From Bradyrhizobium genomosp. I (2014) (GTDB lineage: Bacteria > Pseudomonadota > Alphaproteobacteria > Rhizobiales > Xanthobacteraceae): a stretch of 64,000 bases of DNA. The notes beneath the pieces are model-generated. The model searched no databases, was not told the origin of the DNA, and saw only the letters and a program-made list of their open reading frames with translations. Positions 57,510-64,000 of this stretch are shown piece by piece. Where the stretch lies: the NCBI RefSeq assembly GCF_000261685.1, contig NZ_AJQE01000269.1:26130-90129 (forward strand), written 5' to 3'. The position numbers were made by a program, and so were the translations under genes. Numbering within the stretch: position 1 is the first letter of the stretch; every line of letters begins with the position of its first letter.

Positions 57510-58562
57510 GTGAGAATTGTCAGCGGGCCGCGGGAATTACGTGACCTCGCAGGAGGGGCCACGTCATGGTCTAGCGTCCAGAGGGAGAGAGTTGTGGGCA
57601 TCGATCTGACGGGCCTCCGTGCGCTCAGCTTCGCGAACCGAGTCTATGGATTCGATTTTCGGAATACGGTTACTCTCGGAAGACATGAGATTCATTTCTG
57701 GAAACAGGAATTTCAAGCGGTTCAGAGGAATTCGAGCCTCGCGTATGATCAGTCGATTGCAGTGGGGCTCTACTGCGAGCCCCTCCTCCGCAAGCTTGGT
57801 GCCGAGAACATCGTCTCGGTTGACGCCTCAGCTTTCGAGGGGGCGTCGCTTGTACATGATTTCAATCTTCCGATACCGAGCGATATGCACGGGAAGTTCG
57901 ATACGTTCCTCGATTTCGGGTCGATCGAGCACGTCTTCGATGTTGCGCAGGTCGTCGACAACATAGTGAACTTGGTCAGGCCGGGCGGACACGTCCTCAT
58001 AGCGACGAATGCAAACGGCTTTCCCGCGCACGGCCTTTACCAGTACTCGCCGGAGTTTTTCTACAGCCTTTTCAGTAAACGAAATGGTTTCGAAGATACC
58101 GGTGTCTTTCTGGTCAGGCCATCCCGCCCGAAGAGGTGGCATCTGATCAAGCCGCCAGTGGCCCTCAACCGCAGGAACCAGATCCCCTTTGAGGAGCAGA
58201 CGGTGCTGGTGGTGTTTTCGAGAAAGGTCCGCAACGCTTCCGACTTGAGCGTGCAACAGTCAGACTACGATGCGACGTGGACGAGCTTCGCGACCGGAAG
58301 CTGGGCCGCCTGGGATAGACAGAATATTCCAAAGTGGAAGCGCGTGCTTCATGAGTTCATAGGTCCTTTCGCTTTTCGAAGTCTCTCGTATCACTTCAAA
58401 TCGTCTCAGATCCGACGAAAATACCGCGCCGATCGTATTGTGATTGACCCGGATTCCGTAGATCCGAGCGACTTCGCGAGAATGATAGCGGACGCGTCAT
58501 TGCCGAAGTCGCTCTCGAGGAGCGAGCTGAATCAGGCGGATGGGGCAACGCAACTGCATTGA
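57510..58562 (+). CDS. SAM-dependent methyltransferase-like protein
   Basis: This 350-residue protein has a class I methyltransferase fold in its first half. KLGAENIVSVDASAFEGA follows the expected strand, and KFDTFLDFGSIEHVFDVAQVV and VNLVRPGGHVLIATNAN are the post-SAM motifs. The glycine-rich motif I is poor, so SAM binding is inferred. The C-terminal half is variable. A GTG at 57510 or a better-placed GTG at 57594 (GGGAGAG upstream) may be the start. First of three methyltransferase genes. Confidence 0.75.
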   Translation: MRIVSGPRELRDLAGGATSWSSVQRERVVGIDLTGLRALSFANRVYGFDFRNTVTLGRHEIHFWKQEFQAVQRNSSLAYDQSIAVGLYCEPLLRKLGAENIVSVDASAFEGASLVHDFNLPIPSDMHGKFDTFLDFGSIEHVFDVAQVVDNIVNLVRPGGHVLIATNANGFPAHGLYQYSPEFFYSLFSKRNGFEDTGVFLVRPSRPKRWHLIKPPVALNRRNQIPFEEQTVLVVFSRKVRNASDLSVQQSDYDATWTSFATGSWAAWDRQNIPKWKRVLHEFIGPFAFRSLSYHFKSSQIRRKYRADRIVIDPDSVDPSDFARMIADASLPKSLSRSELNQADGATQLH

Positions 58563-58664
58563 CCGGTCAGGCTGGCCACGCATTGCGCACGGGGCCAACG
58601 GCTGGAGTTCTGCGGGCGAGAGTTTGGCCGCTTTGATAGATACGGCAACTGGAGGGTTTGGAAA

Positions 58665-59420
58665 ATGCGGAGCCTCGAACATGCGGTCGAAAGCCCCCGT
58701 GCTTCTCCGCTGAGCGATATGAAGAGGCAACGCGCCCCTGCGCCCGAAGCAGACATGAGCCGCTACTTTCATCATGTGCGCGCCGAGATACGACCGTTGC
58801 TGCCGAAGGCCGCGACCAGCATCCTCGAGATCGGGGCCGCCTCCGGGCAGACGTTGCGCTGGATCAGAACGATCTACCCCGACGCAGTGACGACCGGCGT
58901 CGAGATAAATGACGCGGTCGCAGAGGAACTGAGCCGCAATGCGGATGTGGCGGTCTTGGGCAGCATTGATGAATGCCTACCTCGGCTCAAGAAGTACGAT
59001 CTCATACTGTTGCTCGACGTCCTCGAGCATCTTGTCGATGCGAAAACCGTTCTGCAGAATGTGCGAGGATTGCTCGAGCCTGGTGGTCATGTCGTGGTAT
59101 CCGTACCAAATGTCGCGCATCTCAGTGTTGCGGTTCCGCTTCTGTTCAAGCGCCGGTTTGACTACCAGGACGCAGGTATTCTGGACCGCACCCATCTGAG
59201 GTTCTTTGTCGAGGATACCGCGATTGGGCTCATGAATTCCGCGGGCCTGAAGGTCTCCAAGGGGCTGATTTCCGGAATGCAAGGCTACAAGGCAAAGACG
59301 CTTCATCGTCTTTCGTTCGGCCTGTTGAAGCACCATCTGGCGAAGCAGTACATCATGCTCGGAGAAGCGATTGATGGCGAGGAACGCCAGAAGTCGCTTG
59401 TCTGGAAGATCGCCAAATGA
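58665..59420 (+). CDS. Class I SAM-dependent methyltransferase
   Basis: The 251-residue product shows motif I TSILEIGAASGQTLRWIR, the acidic ribose-binding TTGVEINDAVAEEL, YDLILLLDVLEHLVDAKTVL and LLEPGGHVVVSVPN, typical of UbiE/COQ5-like small-molecule methyltransferases. GGAGGG precedes ATG 58665. It probably methylates a sugar of the polysaccharide, judged from context. Confidence 0.88.
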   Translation: MRSLEHAVESPRASPLSDMKRQRAPAPEADMSRYFHHVRAEIRPLLPKAATSILEIGAASGQTLRWIRTIYPDAVTTGVEINDAVAEELSRNADVAVLGSIDECLPRLKKYDLILLLDVLEHLVDAKTVLQNVRGLLEPGGHVVVSVPNVAHLSVAVPLLFKRRFDYQDAGILDRTHLRFFVEDTAIGLMNSAGLKVSKGLISGMQGYKAKTLHRLSFGLLKHHLAKQYIMLGEAIDGEERQKSLVWKIAK

Positions 59421-59436
59421 GAATTGCGAGAGCAAT

Positions 59437-60252
59437 ATGAATTTGAAGGCAGTAGCCCGCTATTTCTACGCCAACGTTCCTGGCGTTGCGGCGGTGAGGT
59501 TTGCTGTCAAAGACGGTGTTGCACCGTACCTTTTCAAGCCGGAGTTTCGTGGAGTTGGATTGCTCTGCATCGGAAGCGGTTTGATAGTGGACGTGGGCGC
59601 GAACCGAGGCCAGAGCACGGCGGCGTTCAAGAAACTTGCGCCAAAGTCCCGTATCATGGCCTTCGAGCCCGAACCGCGGTCAGCGAAGCGACTTGCATTT
59701 CGCCATCGCCGAGACGACGCCGTGACCATTCTCGACTGCGCGCTTGGCTGCAGGTCCGAGGTTATCGACTTTTTTCTTCCAAGATACGGTCGATGGGAGT
59801 GCGACGGAATGGCCGCGACGTCCTACGAGGGGGCAACGGAATGGTTGAGGAATCCGGGACGGATGTACCGTTTTGACGAAAGGAAGCTGTCTGTCCGGGA
59901 GCATCGGGTTACGTGCAAAGCTCTCGATTCTCTCGATCTAGCTCCGGCTCTGATCAAGCTTCATGCCCAGGGAGCCGAGCTGGATATCCTCAAGGGTGCG
60001 CAAGGAACATTGCAGCGGCAGAGACCCGCATTGATGTGTGCGTTTGCCTCGCCGGCGGTTACCGAATTCCTGGATGATCTCGGCTATCGCCCCCACGTCT
60101 ACGATCGGGGATGCTTTAGGCCGGGAACTGCACCGCTGTCCGTAACCTTCACTTGGTATCTCACAGAGGCGCACGTGAAAGCATCCAATCGAACTGGGCG
60201 CGGGATGTCGGCGTTTTGGAGAACCATGCGCCGGGGATGGTACCCGATCTAG
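59437..60252 (+). CDS. FkbM family methyltransferase
   Basis: The 271-residue FkbM-type O-methyltransferase has LIVDVGANRGQSTAAFKKLA (motif I), IMAFEPEPRSAKRLAF and ALDSLDLAPALIKLHAQGAELDILKGA (family signature V/I-K-x-D/H-x-x-G-x-E). In relatives the D of K-x-D-V-E-G is often acidic; here H-A-Q is seen. GAGAG precedes ATG 59437. It follows the class I enzyme by 16 bases, and the next gene overlaps its end. Confidence 0.9.
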   Translation: MNLKAVARYFYANVPGVAAVRFAVKDGVAPYLFKPEFRGVGLLCIGSGLIVDVGANRGQSTAAFKKLAPKSRIMAFEPEPRSAKRLAFRHRRDDAVTILDCALGCRSEVIDFFLPRYGRWECDGMAATSYEGATEWLRNPGRMYRFDERKLSVREHRVTCKALDSLDLAPALIKLHAQGAELDILKGAQGTLQRQRPALMCAFASPAVTEFLDDLGYRPHVYDRGCFRPGTAPLSVTFTWYLTEAHVKASNRTGRGMSAFWRTMRRGWYPI

Positions 60253-61424
60253 ACTGTCAGACTACAGAGGCTGCATTGAGTTTCTCGACGGGCGTTTTGA
60301 TGCCACTGCCGCTTACAGGCAAAGGAGTGGGCTACACCTGCGGCTCCCTCGCAGAGGCTATGGCCGATCGGGATTTTGGCGTGACGATCGTCACTCCGCG
60401 CAGCCGATGGCCTTTGCCCCTGGTTGAAGTGATCGAGACCTTGCCCGCTTGGAAGCGGTATTTCCCTTATGGCTGGGTGAAGAGCGGCGCTGGCCGAAGC
60501 ATGGAGGCTGCATTCCTCTCGTACCTGGATCGCTCTCGATCGCGCAGGGTGGCTGCGTATCTCTGGCCCAGCGCTAGCATGGAATTGCTCCAGGAGTTGA
60601 GACGGCGTGACATCCCGGTATTTCGAGAGCAGTTCAATTGTCATACCAGGACCGCCAAGGCCATTCTCGACGATGCATACGGCAAGATTGGTGTAGCGCC
60701 TATGCATGGGATCACCGACGCGACAGTTGATCGCGAAACCGAAATTCTGGAGGCGATGGACTACATATTCTGCCCGAATCAACCGGTCGAAAGTTCGTTG
60801 CTCGAGAATGGCGTTTCGAAGAGCAAATGTCTGGAAACAGCATATGGCTGGGACCCGGTTCGCTTATCGGGAAAGAATCGGCTTCTTCCCTCGAATCATG
60901 AATTTACTGCGGTCTTCGTCGGGATCATCGGGGTACGAAAGGGAGCCCATTTGATCCTTGATTATTGGGCGAAAAGCGGGGTGAAGGGCCGGCTTGTGTT
61001 GGCTGGAAGAATGGAGCCAGTCATCAAGGAAAAATACAGCGACTTGCTCGCGCGGGATGACGTGACGGTGCTCGACTATGTCGAGGATGTTGGATCGCTT
61101 TATCGATCGGCCGACATCTTCGTCTTCCCATCCTTGGAGGAGGGAGGGCCCCAAGTCACCTACGAGGCGTGCGGTTGCGGCCTACCGGTTATAACGACCA
61201 GCATGGGTGCGGGACGGATCGTCCGAAATGAATGTGAGGGCCTTGTGCTGGATCCGTATGACGCAGCTGGTTGGATCGCTGCCATTCGGCGGCTGGCGGA
61301 GGATACTGAACTTCGACGACGAATGTCGACTGCTGCGCTTGAGCATGCGGAGCGTTTTACGTGGACCACGGTCGCTGGCAGGCGCCGCGAGCAAATGATA
61401 GGGCGTCTAGGCTATGGCAACTGA
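60237..61424 (+). CDS. Family 4 glycosyltransferase
   Basis: The 395-residue GT-B retaining transferase has the C-terminal nucleotide-sugar region FTAVFVGIIGVRKGAHLILD, YVEDVGSLYRSADIFVFPSLEEGGPQVTYEACGCGLPV with the E-x-x-x-x-x-x-x-E motif, and TSMGAGRIV. The N-terminal donor-acceptor cleft starts STGVLMPLPLTGKGVGYTCG. The start is uncertain: ATG 60237 (overlapping FkbM by 16 bases) or TTG 60276 with GAGG upstream; the frame continues to 60153. Confidence 0.9.
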   Translation: MVPDLDCQTTEAALSFSTGVLMPLPLTGKGVGYTCGSLAEAMADRDFGVTIVTPRSRWPLPLVEVIETLPAWKRYFPYGWVKSGAGRSMEAAFLSYLDRSRSRRVAAYLWPSASMELLQELRRRDIPVFREQFNCHTRTAKAILDDAYGKIGVAPMHGITDATVDRETEILEAMDYIFCPNQPVESSLLENGVSKSKCLETAYGWDPVRLSGKNRLLPSNHEFTAVFVGIIGVRKGAHLILDYWAKSGVKGRLVLAGRMEPVIKEKYSDLLARDDVTVLDYVEDVGSLYRSADIFVFPSLEEGGPQVTYEACGCGLPVITTSMGAGRIVRNECEGLVLDPYDAAGWIAAIRRLAEDTELRRRMSTAALEHAERFTWTTVAGRRREQMIGRLGYGN

Positions 61425-62451
61425 TCGCGCCAAACTTGCGGTGCTCATCGTCTCCTATTGCAATCCGGATGACGTCGATCGCTGTTTGAAGTCGTTGGCG
61501 CATTCCGATTGGAAGGATTTCGAGGTCTTCGTCTGTGAGAACGGAGGGAAGGAGGCGTTCGAGCGGTTGTTTGCGGTGGTTGCCGGTCCAGACCGAACGC
61601 TCCAGCAACTGCACGGCGGCTCGGATATTCTGGACCACGCGAGAGGAAGACTAGCCGTCGTCGAAAAATGTCGATTTCGGAGCCGGGCAAATATCGTTCG
61701 GCTTGGACTTGCGATGGACAATCTCGGCTATGGCGGTGGTGTCAACGCCTGGCTCGAGCAAGTCCTTGAGAGCCCGGGCTGGGATTCGGTGCTCGTTCTC
61801 AATCCTGACACCGAAGTGGACAGTCATTGCTTGTCTGAACTAGTGGCAAAGGCTGCCGCAGGATTTGGCATGGTCGGTGCGACCTTGGTGTTCGATCACG
61901 TGCCGGACAAGATTATCAATTACGGTCTTCATTGGTCGTCGACGACGGGCCGTGTCGTAGCAGTTGGCCGAAACGCTCCGGCGGGGAGGGCTCCATCGCG
62001 CGAGGAGATGTCCGAGATTGACGCCATCAGCGGTGCTTGCGTTCTGGTCACGCGCGACTTCGTTGAAGAGGTCGGTCTGATGACTGAGGACTATTTTCTC
62101 TACATGGAGGACCTGGACTGGGGGCGTCGTCGTGGCGAGCATCGGATAGGATTTGCAGAAAGAGCGATCGTACGGCACGTTGGAGGCACGGCTATCGGCT
62201 CTGCCGTCGATCCGAGGAAACGCTCCTACTTGTCTGTGTATCTGTCTGCACGCAATAGCATTGTCTACGCTCGCCGGGAGGCAGGATGGCGGTGGGGCCT
62301 CCATTTTGCTTTCGGCTTGTTGTACGCGATCAGATACGTCGCCATCGGGGCTCCAACCGCCGCGAAGATCACGGTCAGGGGACTGATAGACGGAGTGATG
62401 GGAAAGACTGGAAAGCCGGACGCATCCCTGCAATTGCACGTGCTTGGCTAG
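61414..62451 (+). CDS. Family 2 glycosyltransferase (rhamnosyltransferase-like)
   Basis: The 345-residue GT2 enzyme has AVLIVSYCNPDDVDRCLKSL, VFVCENGG, AMDNLGYGGGVNAWL and the metal site DSVLVLNPDTEVDSHC. EIDAISGACVLVTRDFVEEVG and FLYMEDLDWGRRRG follow the E-D-x-D-x-x pattern of rhamnosyl-type GT2 enzymes. It overlaps the previous gene by 11 bases and ends the seven-gene plus-strand operon. Rhamnose transfer is a plausible guess because dTDP-rhamnose is made here. Confidence 0.88.
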   Translation: MATDRAKLAVLIVSYCNPDDVDRCLKSLAHSDWKDFEVFVCENGGKEAFERLFAVVAGPDRTLQQLHGGSDILDHARGRLAVVEKCRFRSRANIVRLGLAMDNLGYGGGVNAWLEQVLESPGWDSVLVLNPDTEVDSHCLSELVAKAAAGFGMVGATLVFDHVPDKIINYGLHWSSTTGRVVAVGRNAPAGRAPSREEMSEIDAISGACVLVTRDFVEEVGLMTEDYFLYMEDLDWGRRRGEHRIGFAERAIVRHVGGTAIGSAVDPRKRSYLSVYLSARNSIVYARREAGWRWGLHFAFGLLYAIRYVAIGAPTAAKITVRGLIDGVMGKTGKPDASLQLHVLG

Positions 62452-62619
62452 GCGCTCGTGTGGACCGATGTCTTCTGGAACGTCGGGCAAGATGTAGACG
62501 ATGTTCAGAGGATCGATCCGTAGGCGAGATCATTTCTTTTGCGCGATGCGCGCGATCGCATATCTTTTGATGACGGCAAGGCGCCAGTTGGCGGGGGGCG
62601 CGGCGCGCGCGCAGTGTGG

Positions 62620-63480
62620 CTAACCGAACAATCGCACAAGATCTTTTCCGAGTTTTTGTAGGCTGATGAACAACATGGACGCGTCACTCAAGAAAATGAA
62701 TAGAAATGCATGGACAAGATACATGTGGTTCTGAAATCGGATCAACATCCGCTCACACAGCGCTTGCGGGTATGGAACTGCATTGAAGAGTAAGACGCAT
62801 GCCGGCCCTAAGGCCAGGGAGCCGCCCAAATCGCTCGGATAGTGCCATCCAAAGATGACCCGCGGCACTGCTACAATGACGGCGACCCAGAGAAAGCAAA
62901 GTATTCCGACCAACCGATGCTCTATGAGGATCAGTGTGGCCAGTGCGAAGAATAGTGTCGAGGTGTCGCTGGGGAATGAGTCTCTGCGATCCCAACCCAA
63001 ACTCCATCGTGGATCGGCTACATTCAAAGGAAGCGCGGGGTCGAGAAGCGGGCGCATATGAGTGGTGACATGAAATTGTATCCAGACGGAGATAACGGTC
63101 GCAAGGCAAACCGCAATTAGTCCTACGAGCATCCGGCTGCGCCGCTTTCGGTCATCGCCGGCGAACCACAATGCGAGCAGGGAGAAGAATATCGGAGATC
63201 CCCTGAGCAGGGAATTGTTGTCGAGCTCCCAGATGTGCAGCGAGTCAGTTGCGGCCAGCGAGTTGAGCCTGAGAAGAAGGTCCCGATCCCAGATGCCGCT
63301 TGCGGTCTCGCTGAATCTTGCCGCGGAAAATTGCAATCCGAAGATTGCAGCGGCGAGCGCAATTATTAGCGCGGAAAATGTGCTTTTTGACAGTCCATCC
63401 CAGACGGCGCCCGTGCCCGCTGCAGGGATGACCGAAAGCAAAGATGACCTCGCATGGTTCTTTGCGAGATTCCGGTCCAT
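62620..63480 (-). CDS. PAP2-family membrane phosphatase
   Basis: The 286-residue protein has about six hydrophobic helices and the phosphatase signature in RRDSFPSDTSTLFFALATL and VPRVIFGWHYPSDLGGSLAL. The second block keeps the S/P-R...H-x-x-x-D. The first block reads P-S-D-T where most members have P-S-G-H, so the His is absent. The upstream C1 block appears as THMRPLLDP. It may dephosphorylate undecaprenyl pyrophosphate or a lipid, in line with the polysaccharide locus. Activity is uncertain. Confidence 0.8.
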   Translation of the reverse strand: MDRNLAKNHARSSLLSVIPAAGTGAVWDGLSKSTFSALIIALAAAIFGLQFSAARFSETASGIWDRDLLLRLNSLAATDSLHIWELDNNSLLRGSPIFFSLLALWFAGDDRKRRSRMLVGLIAVCLATVISVWIQFHVTTHMRPLLDPALPLNVADPRWSLGWDRRDSFPSDTSTLFFALATLILIEHRLVGILCFLWVAVIVAVPRVIFGWHYPSDLGGSLALGPACVLLFNAVPYPQALCERMLIRFQNHMYLVHAFLFIFLSDASMLFISLQKLGKDLVRLFG

Positions 63481-63500
63481 GCGTGCAACTCCATTAATTT

Positions 63501-63560
63501 CTAGGTTACATTAATCCGTTCGATAAATAAATCGCGAAATACTATACTTAAGATTAATTC
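63501..63560. promoter_or_regulatory. AT-rich promoter patch of the PAP2 gene
   Basis: Seventeen G/C in 60 bases (28% by hand count), just upstream of the minus-strand PAP2 gene (start 63480). It includes CGATAAATAA and TATACTTAAGATTAATT. It matches the pattern at the other cluster promoters. Confidence 0.5.
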
Positions 63561-63797
63561 GTTGCTCGACGCTGGCCGCGCGTCGCCCCAAGACAGGTCA
63601 GCTCTGGACTCAAGCGGCGGACGATCGGCCATGGGGCAACGCCGGTTCGCCGGACCTCGTCCAGCTATGACTCCTTCAACCAGCATTCTGTTTGTCCCGC
63701 GGGGCGGGGCGTAGCTTGGTCGTGCCCCCAGTGCTGGCTTTGCGGTGGTCGCCGATGATTCGTCGCCTGGCCCCTGGCGAGCATGTGAACTGGGCTC
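63561..63797. other. Unassigned stretch next to the intron RT fragment
   Basis: No gene is supportable in these 237 bases. A minus-strand frame (63501-63863) runs antisense to the reverse transcriptase fragment and is not protein-like. The stretch may include decayed intron sequence, but no domain V-type hairpin was recognised. Confidence 0.3.
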
Positions 63798-63986
63798 GAT
63801 GCCGACATGCGCAGCTTCTTCGACTCGGTCGATCACGAGTGGCTGTTGCGGATGGTGGCGCACAGGATCGCCGATCCTCGTATCCTAGGGCTCATCGGGC
63901 TGTGGCTACGAGCTGGCGTCCTCGAGAGCGGCGAGAAGCAGGAGACGGACAGGGGCACGCCGCAAGGGGCAGGCATGGTTCCCTGA
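63798..63986 (+). mobile_element. Fragment of a group II intron reverse transcriptase/maturase
   Basis: The frame reads DADMRSFFDSVDHEWLLRMV, continues VAHRIADPRILGLIGLWLRAGV, then ETDRGTPQGAGMVP and stops. This matches the fingers-palm part of group II intron-encoded reverse transcriptases (D-I-x-x-F-F-D-x-I-D-H-E-W and E-G-T-P-Q-G). An in-frame TGA lies just upstream at 63786-63788, and a TGA follows GTPQG where the family reads G-V-I/L-S-P-L. The Y-A-D-D catalytic box, X and D/endonuclease domains are absent. It is a dead remnant. Confidence 0.75.
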
Positions 63987-64000
63987 ACGCAAAAGATAAC

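Noticed and set aside
17799..64000. A second copy of the tRNA-Gln 3' end as an attachment site
   Set aside because: Reading by eye found no repeat of the T-arm/acceptor segment in the window, so no att site is claimed.
1..64000. CRISPR arrays, rRNA operons or a replication origin
   Set aside because: No regularly spaced repeats, rRNA-like sequence or DnaA-box clusters were seen.

Overview
The window looks like a chromosome segment of a GC-rich alphaproteobacterium. Bradyrhizobium or a close Nitrobacteraceae relative is the best guess. This rests on the conserved block HDAC-family hydrolase / xseB / dxs / tlyA / RNA m5U methyltransferase, on several small 'hypothetical' proteins of bradyrhizobial style, and on intergenic palindromes of the kind common in that group. 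The genus is an inference from family recognition, not from a search.

Layout. (1) 1-17.5 kb is ordinary core genome: an MFS transporter with a leader that looks like an attenuator, a DUF1194 VWA-like exported protein, a duplicated-domain protein, a barrel-like exported protein, an Acg-type nitroreductase, a 23S rRNA m5U methyltransferase homologue, tlyA, a nucleoside 2-deoxyribosyltransferase, dxs, xseB, an HDAC-family deacetylase, a 5'-nucleotidase, an enoyl-CoA hydratase, an MFS gene interrupted by an amber codon, and an acyl-CoA dehydrogenase. (2) tRNA-Gln(TTG) at 17.8 kb marks a sharp change. From 17.9 to 27 kb coding density is low, with small orphan proteins, AT-rich patches and a family of H-NS-like genes: two intact, one N-terminal domain alone, and one decayed DNA-binding domain. 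(3) 27-62.5 kb is a large cell-surface or exopolysaccharide locus.

How the polysaccharide genes fit together. An initiating sugar-phosphate transferase (27.1-28.6 kb), a large multi-spanning Wzy-like protein (28.7-30.7 kb) and a Wzc/ExoP-type tyrosine autokinase (30.8-33.2 kb) form the assembly module. rfbCBDA supply dTDP-L-rhamnose. wecB and wecC supply UDP-ManNAcA, and a WecG/TagA-type transferase uses a ManNAc-type donor. Genes at 42.7-49.1 kb (two SDR epimerases, a SAF-domain oxidoreductase, a second RfbC-like epimerase, an RfbF-like nucleotidyltransferase and a PIG-L deacetylase) look like an unassigned, perhaps CDP-linked, sugar route. A Wzx flippase, a second Wzy-like polymerase, a secreted beta-helix protein, at least six glycosyltransferases (the WecG-type enzyme included), three consecutive methyltransferases and a PAP2-type membrane phosphatase complete the locus.

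The cluster alternates in direction. Most of the spacers holding its divergent or head promoters carry a 60-base core of only 20-32% GC (hand-counted) inside a GC-rich background. With the H-NS-like genes next door this suggests silencing by H-NS-type proteins. The most unusual products are a 386-residue protein with two copies of a Cys-rich domain (50.7-51.9 kb), an uncharacterised toroid-like protein (37-38.1 kb), and an epimerase whose catalytic Tyr position is Cys, placed directly behind an aminotransferase stub. The right edge holds a fragment of a group II intron reverse transcriptase, which supports mobile-element activity in this half. Start positions are chosen by ribosome binding sites and family N-termini, and alternatives are noted.
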